A program made the position numbers and the translations under genes. 30,714 bases of DNA from Fragilaria crotonensis (lineage: Eukaryota > Bacillariophyta > Fragilariophyceae > Fragilariales > Fragilariaceae), in the NCBI GenBank assembly GCA_022925895.1, contig JAKSYS010000718.1, positions 1-30,714 of the forward strand, in the 5' to 3' direction. Below, in pieces: positions 1 through 10,465 of the stretch. Below the pieces are notes generated by a model. That model did not search any database, was not told where the DNA came from, and was given only the letters and a program-made list of their open reading frames with translations. The first letter of the stretch is position 1; each line of letters begins with the position of its first letter.

Positions 1-32
1 AACAGCTGCCGGCCTGCCCCTCGTCTTGCAAG

Positions 33-77
33 ATGTATACCACAATGGCGCGTCTTTGTCGATTTGGTGCGCTGTGA
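33..77 (+). other. possible upstream ORF of the bromodomain gene
   Basis: An ATG at 33 opens a 14-codon frame that ends in TGA at 75-77, 25 bases before the main start codon at 103. If the transcript begins upstream of position 33 this would be a short uORF that could reduce initiation at the main ATG. The transcript start is not visible and the window begins only 32 bases upstream, so it may have no role. Confidence 0.25.
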
Positions 78-102
78 CATTTTCTCCATAAGCAGTGATA
101 GC

Positions 103-3100
103 ATGACGACTCCAGACGAGGACTTCCCTGACAAATGGTTGGTACATGGTCCTCATGTGGGCGAAGTACTACACCGCTTTGTATGGAAAGAATGCGGCTT
201 AGTCCTCGTGGAGGGTACAATTGTGGCTCAGACAGGACCAAAGGGCCGACGTCCTGCGCTCTACCAATGGCAATCGACACAGGAGACCGATGATGATGCT
301 TTCCAAATCCTGACTCAACAGGAATTAGAACAGAACGTCGATCCGAGTGTCTACAGTAGTCACATCACGAGCACGATCCAACAACATTTGGAGCACAATC
401 TTCACTCCTACACAGTCGATCACGTTCTTCCCGATTGCATTCTCTACGCCCTCCTCGAAGAAGCATGGGCACGTTATTACGAACGAGAAACTCAGTCATT
501 ACAATCGTCATCTGGAACAAATTCCGTTCCCACGCGTCCTTCCTACTACTCCTCGCCGCATGTGGCTGCTCCATCGTCATACCCGGACAACAACAACTCG
601 TCCTCACAAAATGCCGAAAATATGTACTTTACCGTACAATCTCTTCATCAACGAATCAAGGCTGGAGCTACTTTGGCTTACAATTATGTTTATCATCATC
701 ATCAATACTATGCCGACGAATCGCTTCGAAGGAGTCGTCGGACGACATTGTCCGCACCGACTCGACCACAAGCATATCAAAGGGGTGGAAAGATTGCTCT
801 CTATCTATTGGAACGACTCGAGGGGAAAACTAATGTGGATCTTGAAGATAATTCACAAAGGAATGAAAAGCCCGAAAAGACATCGATCAAGACGGAACAA
901 CAAGATGATGATGCTCTTCTTGTTGTCGACTCCAAGACGACGAATGGTACAGAGAAGCAAGCGCCAGACCATGCTGTCGCAGTTGCATCCCGACAAGAAC
1001 AAGTACAAAATTCGAATGGCATTGTAAATGAGTGCGAAACCTTGGAAGTTTCAAACGTTGATAGCCAAGAGCCGGCTGTTGGAATCACCGTTTCGAATGA
1101 TCATGACAGACAGGAATTACCCACCGGCGCTACTAGTGATGTTGGCAATGGCCACGATGAGCCAGTCGCAGACAAAGGTCCGGAAGCCAAAGATGCGCCT
1201 GACGAAACGAGGTCGAAGGAAGAGCCATTAGCGAGTGACTTGAAGGATCCTCAAGAGAGCTCCAAAACGCAAAACTATGCGGAGGATGACGTTTCCAAAG
1301 TCAAGGGACGAAAGCGCCGCAACAAGGATGAGGAGTTTGCGGCCAATGATGATGAAGAAAAGGTGGAATTGATCAACGCCCACGAAGAAGAACTTGAATC
1401 GGTGGAAGACGATGCAGATCGAGACGAGGATTTCGACACGAACGATGAGACCGAAGCGGAAGAAGAGGACGACGATATCCTGGAGGGCGTTGTGAAGGAA
1501 CAACCTCAGCTTGACATTGACATGGAAGGAGGTCCCGCTGATGATCCCAACGATGCAGACGAAGATGAGGAAGAAGACGATGACGAACATGGTGACTACG
1601 TTTCTGACAACCCCTCACTCCAGCCAACACCAGAGACTCTGGTGGAGTGGATGGGCCGTCGAGGGAAGTCCGTTGGAATTTCTGAGATACAAGAGGCTGT
1701 GGGAAATTGCCTCAAGGCGAATTTGGGGCTGTATGATTTGGCCGAAGCCGATCAACTGGCGCTCGGGTCGTTAGGGGGGACGTACGTATTGCATTCCACA
1801 GAAAAGTGGAAGGATATCAAGCGATATGATTCTGCAGCTTTTCAGCGCTGTAAGTTTCGACTAAAAAGTGACAAAGAAGAAGAACAAGCATGGGATAGAC
1901 TTCAAGAGATCGGAGACCAACATCGGAAGGAAAAGGCATGGGCCTCCTGGAGGTTTAAAGGCATTCACGGAGGATATACGATTTGGCCCCTATGGACAGA
2001 TTCCGTGAAGGAATGGGTCAAAGATAAGAAAGGTGATGCGTCGTTTGACCAAACACATGCTCCACGTGGTGATCAAGGCCAGAGTGACGAGGCATTGGCT
2101 CAAGCGATTGCGTTGGACAATGCGTCAAGCCGACGATCGGCGCGTAGAGGAAACACTACGGAAGGTGTGTTTTACGGTACTCAGTCGCAAATGAGTCAAA
2201 AGCAGCTCGTTCAAACTATTGTCCGGATTTGTAAGCATTCTTTGATGCACACCTTGATCGGGATACGAGCACTTGTTGGCGATGATTCTTCAAACCCAGT
2301 TCATAGGCTCAGAACAGCTCTGGGAAGAGCCATCTGGAAACGCAACCAAATTGAGCGATGTAGTGTCACAAGCGTGTGGAGCGACCAACCTCTGTGGTCT
2401 GCATTGAACAGGGCACCTCTTTTGAGCCCACTTGATGAGGAAAACTCTGATGCTACCACATCAGCCTGCTTGAACGTGCTTGCCGAGTACATTCGTCAAA
2501 TGCACCAAACGGAGCTTCAGTTGCGTTTCATGATCCTTCGTCAGCTGACCTTCACACCCACCTCCATCATTGCCACTGCTGCCGACGAACGTGCTGGAAC
2601 TCTCGAATCTTTCGACGCAACCGACTTTGATGACCCTGGTGGTATTGAATGGACGGATACAGGCCATCCTTTCATTGGAAAGCGTATCTTCCGTCCAAAC
2701 AAGCAGCCAGCAGGGGAGAATGCCGAGTGCCACTGGTTCGAAGTAAGGGACTTCGTTGAGTCTGTGGCATACGACGGGCCTGTGGATGACAAGAACGAGA
2801 AGGGTGTCTCATTGGCAGAACGTCGCATGCGATTCAGAGCATTCGCGCTCGAAAACGAGAGCGACCAACTGATTCTCACTGAAGCCCAAGTGGCGGCAGG
2901 AATCAAGGCTGGTGAGCAATCTGACAAACTGGATTCCAAATCTGGGCAGTCAGAACATCCCTTCGCTGGAGCGATGGGAACAAAGGTTTCCCTTCGATCT
3001 TTATCATCGACAATGGAATGTTTTGTTGTAGGGTTCGATACCATCGTGACAGAGGAAGGGGGGATTCCTTCTGATTCACATCGTCATAGGGCACTTCTTC

Positions 3101-4680
3101 TCCCGCAAGCGACTGCTCGAAAGGATGCCTTCTGGGCTGCAATCTCATCCGATGGCGATGGAAACCTTTCTTGTCGTGACATTGCTGGGTCGGATGCCGT
3201 CGTTTATAAACTCGAGCAATCGGACTTCGATCAGAACTCACGAGCTTTCGAAGCTTGCCAGAGCATCATATCTTTCCTGGAGAGCCAAAAGCATGCAAGC
3301 ATATTCATGGATCCTGTTGACCCTGTCGCCCTTAACATTCCCACCTACTTTGACATCATTAAGCGCCCCATGGATATCACAACTTTATCGCATAATCTGG
3401 AGAAAGGTGTTTACTCTAAGATTCCGCCGAAGAAAAGTGCTGGTCGCAGCTCCGTGTCTCGAATGTTGAATGGACCATTCGGAGCCGACGCATTGCTGAT
3501 CTTTGACAATGCCATCACTTTCAACCCTCCGGATGATTGGATTCACCAGACTGCCAAGGCCATACGCAAGTCCCTGGTGAAAAAAATTGAGCAAGCATCG
3601 CTTGCTGCTGACATTGGCGAAACTGGGAAACGACCTACTCAGAAGGGTAGTGTTTATGTTGACGAGGATTCCGACGTGGACATGTACGAGTACGAGAGTG
3701 ACCGCGACGATGAAGATTTCGCCGCAGGGCGACGTGCGAAAAAGCGCAAGAGAAAGGCAGGGATCAACAAAGATGATGTTTCGTTAAAGGCCATTGAGGC
3801 CCCAGTGCGACTTCAAACAACCTTAAGTGAGACTCTCGGTCTGAGAGGCCCTTTTGCTAGCCTATCCATCAATTCCGATGCCGAAAGGTTTTCGTTGCGA
3901 TCAGAATGGGGCTGCCATCATCAGAGTAGAAAGATCGAAGAAACGCAGAAGGCGAAAGCCGAACAGACGTTAAAGGAACTCGACGAAATCATGTCGTTGC
4001 AAAGGCTTGCGGAAGAGAGTGAACGTGCTTCCATTCGCCGTTCGGCGCGGGCCCAAGTTCAGGAAGATCCACGAACGAAAGGTGCTTCATCGAAGCCGTT
4101 GAGCGTCAGCGTTATTTATCATCTCTTGCATGACTTACCTCAAGTCTCCCAGACAACCAATGCTCCCGCACCAAGAGCCACGAGCCGTGGTGGAATCGAA
4201 GGGCTTCTTGAGCAACTTCATGAAGCTTACTACGCCAAATTGTATCAGCAATTTTCTAAGCTCTTGAACTCCGCTTCTGGCAATGGGATGTTCGCAAATG
4301 CTTCCTTTCCGCCGTATCTTGGCCGCGTTGTGCCTGCCACTCTGGACGGAGTAGGAACAAGGTGGGAGATCCGTTCTGAGTACGTGGTCCCTGCATTGAG
4401 GTGGGTCATTCGCGGTCTGGTCCAATCCGGACACTTAGCTGAGCTAGAACCACTCACGACTGAAGCACCCTTGACGAGTGGTGTGATCATGACAAACGAT
4501 GTATATTACCACGATCCCGCTAGCCGTCCGTTCGATCTCCTCGAGATCCGAAGAAAGAAGAAGGGTGAGGGCGCAGACGAGAGTAGCGAAGATGAGATTG
4601 AGCTGAGTGAATACGAGAAGTTAAGGGCCGAACGCGTTTCCAGAAACGCGGAGCGCCTACGAAGTCTAGGACTGGCTTAA
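103..4680 (+). CDS. large acidic bromodomain-containing nuclear protein (1525 aa)
   Basis: A single uninterrupted frame of 1525 codons. The first ATG is at 103; the frame is open upstream but has no earlier ATG. A bromodomain lies at about residues 1045-1165. Its ZA loop reads PVDP...PTYFDIIKRPMDITTL and its BC region reads DNAITFNPPDD, with Asn1141 at the acetyl-lysine-binding position. A Ser/Arg-rich insert of about 20 residues, near KKSAGRSSVSRM, separates the two parts and is longer than usual. A strongly acidic Asp/Glu stretch covers about residues 410-505. A basic nuclear-localisation-like cluster (GRRAKKRKRKAG) follows the bromodomain at about 1209-1220. By family knowledge such proteins read acetylated histones. 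The N-terminal 130 residues, the region at 510-660 and the part containing HPFIGKRIFRPN look folded, but I do not recognise them. The gene converges on the bZIP gene, 126 bp away. The bromodomain call is firm; the complex it belongs to is unknown. Confidence 0.9.
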   Translation: MTTPDEDFPDKWLVHGPHVGEVLHRFVWKECGLVLVEGTIVAQTGPKGRRPALYQWQSTQETDDDAFQILTQQELEQNVDPSVYSSHITSTIQQHLEHNLHSYTVDHVLPDCILYALLEEAWARYYERETQSLQSSSGTNSVPTRPSYYSSPHVAAPSSYPDNNNSSSQNAENMYFTVQSLHQRIKAGATLAYNYVYHHHQYYADESLRRSRRTTLSAPTRPQAYQRGGKIALYLLERLEGKTNVDLEDNSQRNEKPEKTSIKTEQQDDDALLVVDSKTTNGTEKQAPDHAVAVASRQEQVQNSNGIVNECETLEVSNVDSQEPAVGITVSNDHDRQELPTGATSDVGNGHDEPVADKGPEAKDAPDETRSKEEPLASDLKDPQESSKTQNYAEDDVSKVKGRKRRNKDEEFAANDDEEKVELINAHEEELESVEDDADRDEDFDTNDETEAEEEDDDILEGVVKEQPQLDIDMEGGPADDPNDADEDEEEDDDEHGDYVSDNPSLQPTPETLVEWMGRRGKSVGISEIQEAVGNCLKANLGLYDLAEADQLALGSLGGTYVLHSTEKWKDIKRYDSAAFQRCKFRLKSDKEEEQAWDRLQEIGDQHRKEKAWASWRFKGIHGGYTIWPLWTDSVKEWVKDKKGDASFDQTHAPRGDQGQSDEALAQAIALDNASSRRSARRGNTTEGVFYGTQSQMSQKQLVQTIVRICKHSLMHTLIGIRALVGDDSSNPVHRLRTALGRAIWKRNQIERCSVTSVWSDQPLWSALNRAPLLSPLDEENSDATTSACLNVLAEYIRQMHQTELQLRFMILRQLTFTPTSIIATAADERAGTLESFDATDFDDPGGIEWTDTGHPFIGKRIFRPNKQPAGENAECHWFEVRDFVESVAYDGPVDDKNEKGVSLAERRMRFRAFALENESDQLILTEAQVAAGIKAGEQSDKLDSKSGQSEHPFAGAMGTKVSLRSLSSTMECFVVGFDTIVTEEGGIPSDSHRHRALLLPQATARKDAFWAAISSDGDGNLSCRDIAGSDAVVYKLEQSDFDQNSRAFEACQSIISFLESQKHASIFMDPVDPVALNIPTYFDIIKRPMDITTLSHNLEKGVYSKIPPKKSAGRSSVSRMLNGPFGADALLIFDNAITFNPPDDWIHQTAKAIRKSLVKKIEQASLAADIGETGKRPTQKGSVYVDEDSDVDMYEYESDRDDEDFAAGRRAKKRKRKAGINKDDVSLKAIEAPVRLQTTLSETLGLRGPFASLSINSDAERFSLRSEWGCHHQSRKIEETQKAKAEQTLKELDEIMSLQRLAEESERASIRRSARAQVQEDPRTKGASSKPLSVSVIYHLLHDLPQVSQTTNAPAPRATSRGGIEGLLEQLHEAYYAKLYQQFSKLLNSASGNGMFANASFPPYLGRVVPATLDGVGTRWEIRSEYVVPALRWVIRGLVQSGHLAELEPLTTEAPLTSGVIMTNDVYYHDPASRPFDLLEIRRKKKGEGADESSEDEIELSEYEKLRAERVSRNAERLRSLGLA

Positions 4681-4806
4681 GTTCTGTGTGGTATTGTCAG
4701 CGCAACTAGTACTCTTGCAAATGGTATCTTATTTTTCGAGTTCGGCTTTAAAGGCAAGCCTTATGGTGTGTTGAACTGTAAGCTATGATTGTTCTGGAGC
4801 GTTGGC

Positions 4807-5475
4807 TTATGCCGGGAAGTGTCGTCCACTTAAGATCAACTCGAGGAGGTGATCGAGTTCTGTCTGCTGCTGTGTCGAATGTTGATGATGCTGCTGCTGA
4901 AGTGGTTGTTCTTGCTGATGAAGTTGTTCCTGCTGATGCAGTTGTTGCTGCAGGATGGTTCCACCCTGCAAGAACGCAGGCGACACTGATGCGACCGAAT
5001 GCTCTTGACGTGCCAGCTGCTGCCATGCATGATTGTTTGGTCCCAGTGCTGAAACGACCATGTCACGTGGCATCTGTGCATCAGGCAAACGCGAGAGCCT
5101 CAGCTGCTCGTGGAGGTCCATCACTTGTTGTCTAAGTTTCGAATTCTCTTTGACTAGATCTGCATTGTTTACGCTCAGCGTACTTACGGCACTCTCAAGT
5201 TCCGAAAACAGTTTCTTTCTTCGCTGATAGCTCTCTCTGGCCGAGCGACGATTCGCAAGCACTCGCTTCTGTTTCTTCACGTCCGGGCCTTCTCCATCGT
5301 CTTCACTCTCCGATCCGACAATTTCATCGCGAAGGCGCTTGTTGTCCGCGTTTGTGTCGGTGGGAAAATGATCATTGTTCATCTTCCAGAGGTCGGCGAT
5401 GACGTGAGTTGGACTTGAATCAAAAAAGCCTGCAGACTCGAAGAACCTTCGTTGTGTTTCGCTCGACGATAGCAT
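4807..5475 (-). CDS. bZIP transcription factor (222 aa) with atypical basic region
   Basis: The frame starts at the ATG at 5475; the open frame upstream has only a GTG. The basic region begins at about residue 67 (KKQKRVLANRRSARES) with the signature Asn at residue 75. Leucines at 93, 100, 107, 114 and 121 form five perfect heptads, correctly spaced from that Asn, so dimerisation by a leucine zipper is well supported. The position of the normally invariant Arg in N-x7-R is Tyr83 (codon TAT), although Arg85, Arg86 and two Lys follow. Upstream is an acidic patch (GSESEDDGEGPD). The C-terminal third is Gln/His-rich, encoded by CAG/CAA repeats, and could be an activation domain. The protein should bind DNA as a dimer in the nucleus; the partner and target site cannot be read from sequence. 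Other bZIP families such as aureochromes carry a LOV domain, which is absent here. Confidence 0.9.
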   Translation of the reverse strand: MLSSSETQRRFFESAGFFDSSPTHVIADLWKMNNDHFPTDTNADNKRLRDEIVGSESEDDGEGPDVKKQKRVLANRRSARESYQRRKKLFSELESAVSTLSVNNADLVKENSKLRQQVMDLHEQLRLSRLPDAQMPRDMVVSALGPNNHAWQQLARQEHSVASVSPAFLQGGTILQQQLHQQEQLHQQEQPLQQQHHQHSTQQQTELDHLLELILSGRHFPA

Positions 5476-7578
5476 TTCGATGCTGGCACGTTTTGTGTGT
5501 GATCGGTGGAACACCTGTCTTGTGTGTGTGTGTGTTACCTTCGTTACGTGTTATGACCTTCTACTGGTAGTCGGGAAACAAAACAGAGATTTCCCGGCAC
5601 CCAGTCGCAACATCAACAATCATATATTGAAGCAAACTGCAACTGCAAGTTCGGAAAAGACACCGATGACTCCACGGCATCCAACGTCCTTTCTAGATTA
5701 CGTAGAATGAATGACTTTAAGAATGAACTTCAATGAGCCTGTCCCGCTTCAAGAATCACGAAGAAAGCGAAGAAGCATTCATTTAGTTATCGAGTACGAC
5801 CATACTTACCAAAGATGATTTGTGAAATTCAAGCATGCGTCAAATCATAGACTCTGCCATACACGAGCAGACGTGAGTACAACTCTGTACATGAGTACCG
5901 GTACCATATTTAATCGACATCCGGAGTTTTTACTACCAAGTAAGAGTGGCTTGGACTAACTTATGTATGACCGGTTGATCATCCGACGAACCATTGGAAA
6001 AATGCACTGAAACGTTCTTCTTCATATTTTGTTGAATTACGTCGACAGGCTCGGTATGGTACTGGTAAACGGTACTCGGAGCTCGGATTACAAGTACTTG
6101 TACTGATAGAGAGCAGATTCATAGCTAGCAAGGCCATATGGGCCATGGGATTTACATCAACTTTAGTCGCCAACGCTACGTAGTGTTGTTGCAAATCAGT
6201 GATACCCGAAAGTCAAATCGGTGATACCATTTCCCGAATTATTACCACAACACTTATGCCATTCCTCGCAGTGGACAAGACAATGACCAAACCGGATGTG
6301 AAGAAGTAGTTTTTGTTTTGCCTACAGCAGTGATGTACCTAAAACCAGAATTTGAAAGAAGGGTGAAGATAGAGGCAGTTAAAGTGCTTGGGAATAATTT
6401 AATATTAAATTCATGTGATATAATACTTTTCGAGGAAGATAAGTTTATAAAAAAAATCAGAATTAAGACTCATTTTGGTGGTGGTCGCACTAAAAAGCAA
6501 ATAACACTTTCTCATTTCATTTTAGCCACTGGCTATTGTACAAGTCAATAGTAAACCATCAACATCCCACAATAAACCATGCAGAATTCCTGCTAAGATA
6601 CAAAATAGGTACTCAGAGTATTGGTTTATCAGTGCTGATGATGGCACCCTTCAGGGTTTCAGTGTTGATATCCTTGGAAGAAAAACCACTATATCATATT
6701 GGTTAACCAACAACCACCATTTTCCAAAAAGAATATAATTTACTATTTTGTGAAGCCAATAATAGCAGTGCAAAAAATGGGGGGTATTGAAATTCTCATC
6801 ATAAAACACCTCACATGATTGCAGACATCTGATAAGAAGATTGTAATGGAAATTGGTTCTTGGGAACAATAGTTGAACATACATCTGCTTCCAACCTGGT
6901 GGCAACCGAGCTACTTAATACTGATTTCCCCCCACACATGTTTATTCCTTTCCTAGTAACCTTGCCCTCTCCCGGTTGTCGAATCTTGCTGTGACTGAGC
7001 TTAGTAGCTATGGTGCAATTTTACAACACAAAATTCCCTTTTCTTGTTATGCAGATACAAAGAGCCTGGACTACTAATGGAAGTGATGGTCAACAGTGGG
7101 ATTGATTGATTGCTTTGGTTGATTTGGATGATGACAAATTTTTGGCACTTCTTGCACAATCCTTGCGCATCGTTTTCCGGAATGCTTGACCAAAGTGGTA
7201 TCAGGCATGAGGATGATGCATTACTACATTCCCGACAAATCATCCCTTTTGGGTTGAGCCACATTTGCTTTGCTCAACATCATGCCAAATGCTGATTTCA
7301 TTGTAACATCCCCATCAGAAGGAATTGAATCATGATGAGACCCTTCAATTGATAGAAGATGAGACTGTAGAGATGCTGGGTGTTGGAATACAACCATGCA
7401 ATTCATAATGTAGCACACTTGCTGTGTTCAAGTTTGATTCCTTTTCTGCTCCTCATGAAGTCATCCTGATCACAGAACAAGGCAAACAATGAGCACCACA
7501 ATCGGGTCTTAATCCTTGAAGAAGAGACAGCATAATCAATCCCAAGCTCTATGAATCCTATGGCCGAGCATTCATAAG
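5476..7578. other. intergenic, AT-richer, no recognised gene
   Basis: The first 200 bases hold a short TG microsatellite (5520-5535) in the presumed 5' leader or promoter of the bZIP gene. From about 6300 the base composition becomes clearly more AT-rich than the flanking genes. GTAC-containing short palindromes occur around 6055-6110. Short frames on both strands are present but give no recognisable domain. On the minus strand around 7130-7240 a short frame has two CxxC pairs (CREC, CKKC), which might be a zinc-finger fragment of an old mobile element; this is weak. Confidence 0.5.
6333..6551 (+). CDS. hypothetical 72-residue ORF in AT-rich DNA
   Basis: The ATG at 6333 opens 72 codons of Lys/Ile-rich, protein-like sequence (for example RVKIEAVKVLGNNLILNSCD), with strongly AT-biased codons unlike the neighbouring genes. 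No family is recognised. It could be a fragment of an old insertion or a chance frame in AT-rich DNA. No intron signal or partner frame extends it convincingly. Confidence 0.2.
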   Translation: MYLKPEFERRVKIEAVKVLGNNLILNSCDIILFEEDKFIKKIRIKTHFGGGRTKKQITLSHFILATGYCTSQ

Positions 7579-7919
7579 AGCTACCGTATTTCTCGGAATT
7601 TTGTACCCCACGGATTCCTGTTCCCTTTGCCGAAAATTGATGAACATTCTTGACCCACTCGACTCAAAAAAGTGAGCCCTTTTAGAACCTTTTGAAGAGC
7701 AAATTCTGGCATTTCGCTGAAACGTCAGGTCATTTGAATTCTTCGTGATGAAACCTATATTTACATGTATAACTTCAATGATCAAGTGATGAGTTTAAAT
7801 CTTTGTTTTCAAGTTTTTCACTGGTTTGCGCATTGGTTTTTTTTCCTCGGTGACCTGTACCCTTCGGACATTTTTGATGTACATTTGGGGGGTACAAAAT
7901 ACCGAGAAATACGGTAGCT
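7579..7919. mobile_element. MITE-like element with 31-bp terminal inverted repeats
   Basis: The left arm at 7579-7609 (AGCTACCGTATTTCTCGG, then A, then ATTTTGTACCCC) is the reverse complement of the right arm at 7889-7919 with a single A/T mismatch. The 279 bases between the arms hold no protein-like frame over 75 codons and no transposase. This is the structure of a miniature inverted-repeat transposable element. Flanking AG dinucleotides occur on both sides, but that is too short to count as a target-site duplication, so the superfamily is undetermined. Confidence 0.65.
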
Positions 7920-8624
7920 AGTTACTAGGTACTAGCTAGCATAGTGGCTGATTTCTCAGTCTGGGTAGTATTATTGAGCATTTTGGGCAGCATTCCTACT
8001 GATGTTTTTCACTGCTTCATTTTGTGATCCCTCTTTGTTGCATGCTCATAAAATTGATGAAGTTTGCTATGTTGCATCTTAACCAACATCATGATTCGCA
8101 TGGAAGTGCTGGTTGCAACAGATACGGACAGAATATTAAGACAATTGCAGTTGCAATTACCATAATCAAATGTACAAATTAGTGTTGGTTGCTGTTCTTC
8201 TGTTATCATGGCATCTTATTTTTTGTCATGTTTTATGTTACATGGATTTTTCACCCTCTGTGGATTAGCACGACATAACAGTACCCAATGAGATTCTGGA
8301 TTCTGGATTCTTGTTGTCCGTATACAGTAAACAGTGTACTCGAGTACTCGCTCGGAGTACAGTACAGGGTGGCGTGGACTTCGGTGCATGTAGCCGTTTG
8401 GTACACAAAGACATCTGCCCCCCGAACAACGCCATCTGGTAATTCCGATGTAGGGATTCATGAAATATATGACATATGTATATTTTACCTGTTCCCATTC
8501 CATGCAAACTTTTGGGAACCGTCATCCTTCACAACAGATCGTTGTGTCCAATTCTCGTTCAACTTCAACCACCATCAATAGAAGGGCTCAGTAGTAAGCT
8601 CTCACGTTCGCATTGTTCGTCAAC
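7920..8624. other. intergenic, upstream of the GAF kinase-like gene
   Basis: No gene is supported here. A 12-bp palindrome GTACTCGAGTAC sits at about 8336-8347 inside a cluster of GTAC/GAGTAC words (8320-8370), roughly 270 bp upstream of the next start codon. The region presumably contains the promoter of that gene. No clear TATA element was found. Confidence 0.4.
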
Positions 8625-10371
8625 ATGCCTGAAGAGCAGCATCCAGAGGAACGACATCGGGCTCGAAGCGTCAATGATTTCGACACGCAAGAAGGCCTCC
8701 GCGTAGCCTTAAAGCGCGGCGAAGCCCAAGTTGCATCAGCAGACGTCGGTCGTGAATCCCCTCGTTCGTTGCGAGGGACAACGTTGGGTCTTTGTCGCGA
8801 TGATGATTCTCAGTCAGAATGCTCTACAGTCTTCGAACAAGATACTGAGGCGGATTGGATGTTGTCCAACTTTGATGAAGAAACGTCGAGAATGCAAACC
8901 CTCGACGAAGAATTGAATAGATTACTGGTGCTCAAGAATTACTTGATTTTAGACTCTGCAGAACGTGAGGCAAAGTTCGAACGCCTAACGGGTCTTGCCG
9001 CCCGCATTTTTCACGCTCCCATTGCTCTTGTTTCAGTGGTAGATCTTGGAAGGCAATGGTTCATGTCCACCAAAGGCCTTGGCGATGCCAAAGAAGTCCC
9101 CCGGAACTTGACTTTCTGCGCTCACGTCATCGTTTCTACGGAAGACGTATTGGTCGTCCCTGATGCTACTAAAGACCCTCGTTTTAGATATAATCCGTTT
9201 GTTACGGGGCCAGGTCATGTCCGATTCTACGCTGGTGCTCCACTCGTTTGCCCAGAGGGGTACAGGTTGGGGACACTGTGTGTGGTTGATACCGAAGTCC
9301 GCCCGGAAGGGCTCAATCCAGACGAGAGGCAGACCCTCCGCGACCTCGCTGCCTTAGCTGTCGATGCCATGGTGGAACTCCGACGGGAGAAGTTGAATAT
9401 TGAACATGGCAAGTGTCATGTCATTGCCTCGACAGCACATGATTTGCTGACTCCTCTGAATGGAATTCAAATAAGTATGCCCCTCCTCATGGAGGATGAA
9501 GATCTCAAGCCGCACCTGTCAAGCAGTCATAGGAATGCGATTGCAACTGCATCCCTCTGCGCAGATGTCATGAGCCGGATTTGTCGGGAGGCTATCGAAA
9601 CCTTTCGCGGCGAGATGACCAATCGCTTCACTGCTTTGAATGGAACGGACCCCGATGGCATGCAAAAGATCGTTGTGGCTGAGCTGGTCAAAAATGTGAA
9701 CATGGTTCTAGAGCTGTTTCCAAAGAAGGTTCCCTTGCTCATATCAGTCGATCCCCTGGTCCCTCGCGCGATCTCCGTACTCGACGATCTCAAAGTCTTC
9801 CGATCAATGATTAATTACTTGACGAACGCTCTCAAGAATACTGAGAAGGGAAACGTCCGTGAGTACAGCCTATTGTTTGCATTCCATCGTTCAGGCATTC
9901 GAAACCCTTTCACTCTTATGATATTTGATTTCGAACGTCCTAGATCTCAAGCTGTATGTTGGCGACAAGACGGCGAACAAGCCGAGCCTTGTCTTTGAAT
10001 GCGAAGACACCGGGCCTGAGTTATCACAGGACGACCTCGAGTACTTCTTCAGCCCCTTGTGCGAAGGTACGGGAGAAAGCGAGTGTTTTCGTTGTGTTGG
10101 AGCGGATGGACTACCGGTAGTTGCATCAGTAGGTACTTGTTGCGAAACTAGCATGTCCAATTTGCTGGGCCTCGGGCTTTACTCGGTTGCGACGCAGATC
10201 AGTTCGATTGGCGGAGACTATGGGTTTCAACGACTTCGCGACACCATCAGCCCCGCGGATCCTGATGGGTCTAAGGCTACAGGAACCGCTTTTGGTTTTC
10301 CATCCCCCTCGTTATTCCCCGTTCCAAGTGTCCAGCAGCTTGATGACTCTAAAGTTGAACGCGCGTTGTAA
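8625..10371 (+). CDS. GAF-domain sensor histidine-kinase-like protein (553 aa, one intron)
   Basis: The coding sequence is the join of 8625-9858 and 9944-10371, giving 553 residues. The start is the first ATG; the open frame before it has only a TTG. A GAF domain covers about residues 107-256 and includes FCAHVIVSTEDVLVVPDATKD and FYAGAPLVCPEGYRLGTLCV. A HisKA-like H-box follows (STAHDLLTPLNGI), with His272 as the candidate phospho-acceptor. The HATPase part has an N-box with Asn401 (NYLTNALKNTEKG), a G1 box FECEDTG (433-435), a G2 box GLGLY (487-491) and a final GTAFGFPSP segment. The usual GxGI after DTG is replaced by PEL. No receiver domain and no transmembrane segment are visible, so it is predicted to be soluble and would need a separate response regulator. 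Its ligand is unknown. It could be a sensor kinase or a non-catalytic relative. Confidence 0.88.
9859..9943 (+). other. 85-bp spliceosomal intron in the GAF kinase-like gene
   Basis: The donor is GTGAGT at 9859 and the acceptor CCTAG ends at 9943. Splicing joins GTC-C to AT-CTC and gives GNVHLKLYVGDKT. This restores the expected continuity between the N-box and the DTG motif of the HATPase domain, whereas the unspliced frame runs into an unrelated tail and stops at 9998. It is a phase 1 intron. Confidence 0.85.
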
Positions 10372-10465
10372 CTCCCATCAACTCGGACTCCAATGCAATC
10401 ATACACCATGCTACCACCGTACAGGTCCAACTGGGTGCATCTCGAAAAGCTGATGGTCTGATAAA

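Noticed and set aside
64-102. Extending the bromodomain protein upstream to 64
   Set aside because: The codon at 64 is TTG; the first ATG in the frame is at 103, with nothing conserved before it.
347-1774. Overlapping frames in the bromodomain gene on both strands
   Set aside because: They are shadows of the long acidic/Ser-rich coding frame and have no independent motifs.
5476-5514. Starting the bZIP protein at 5514
   Set aside because: That codon is GTG; the first ATG is at 5475 and eukaryotic initiation at GTG is unlikely.
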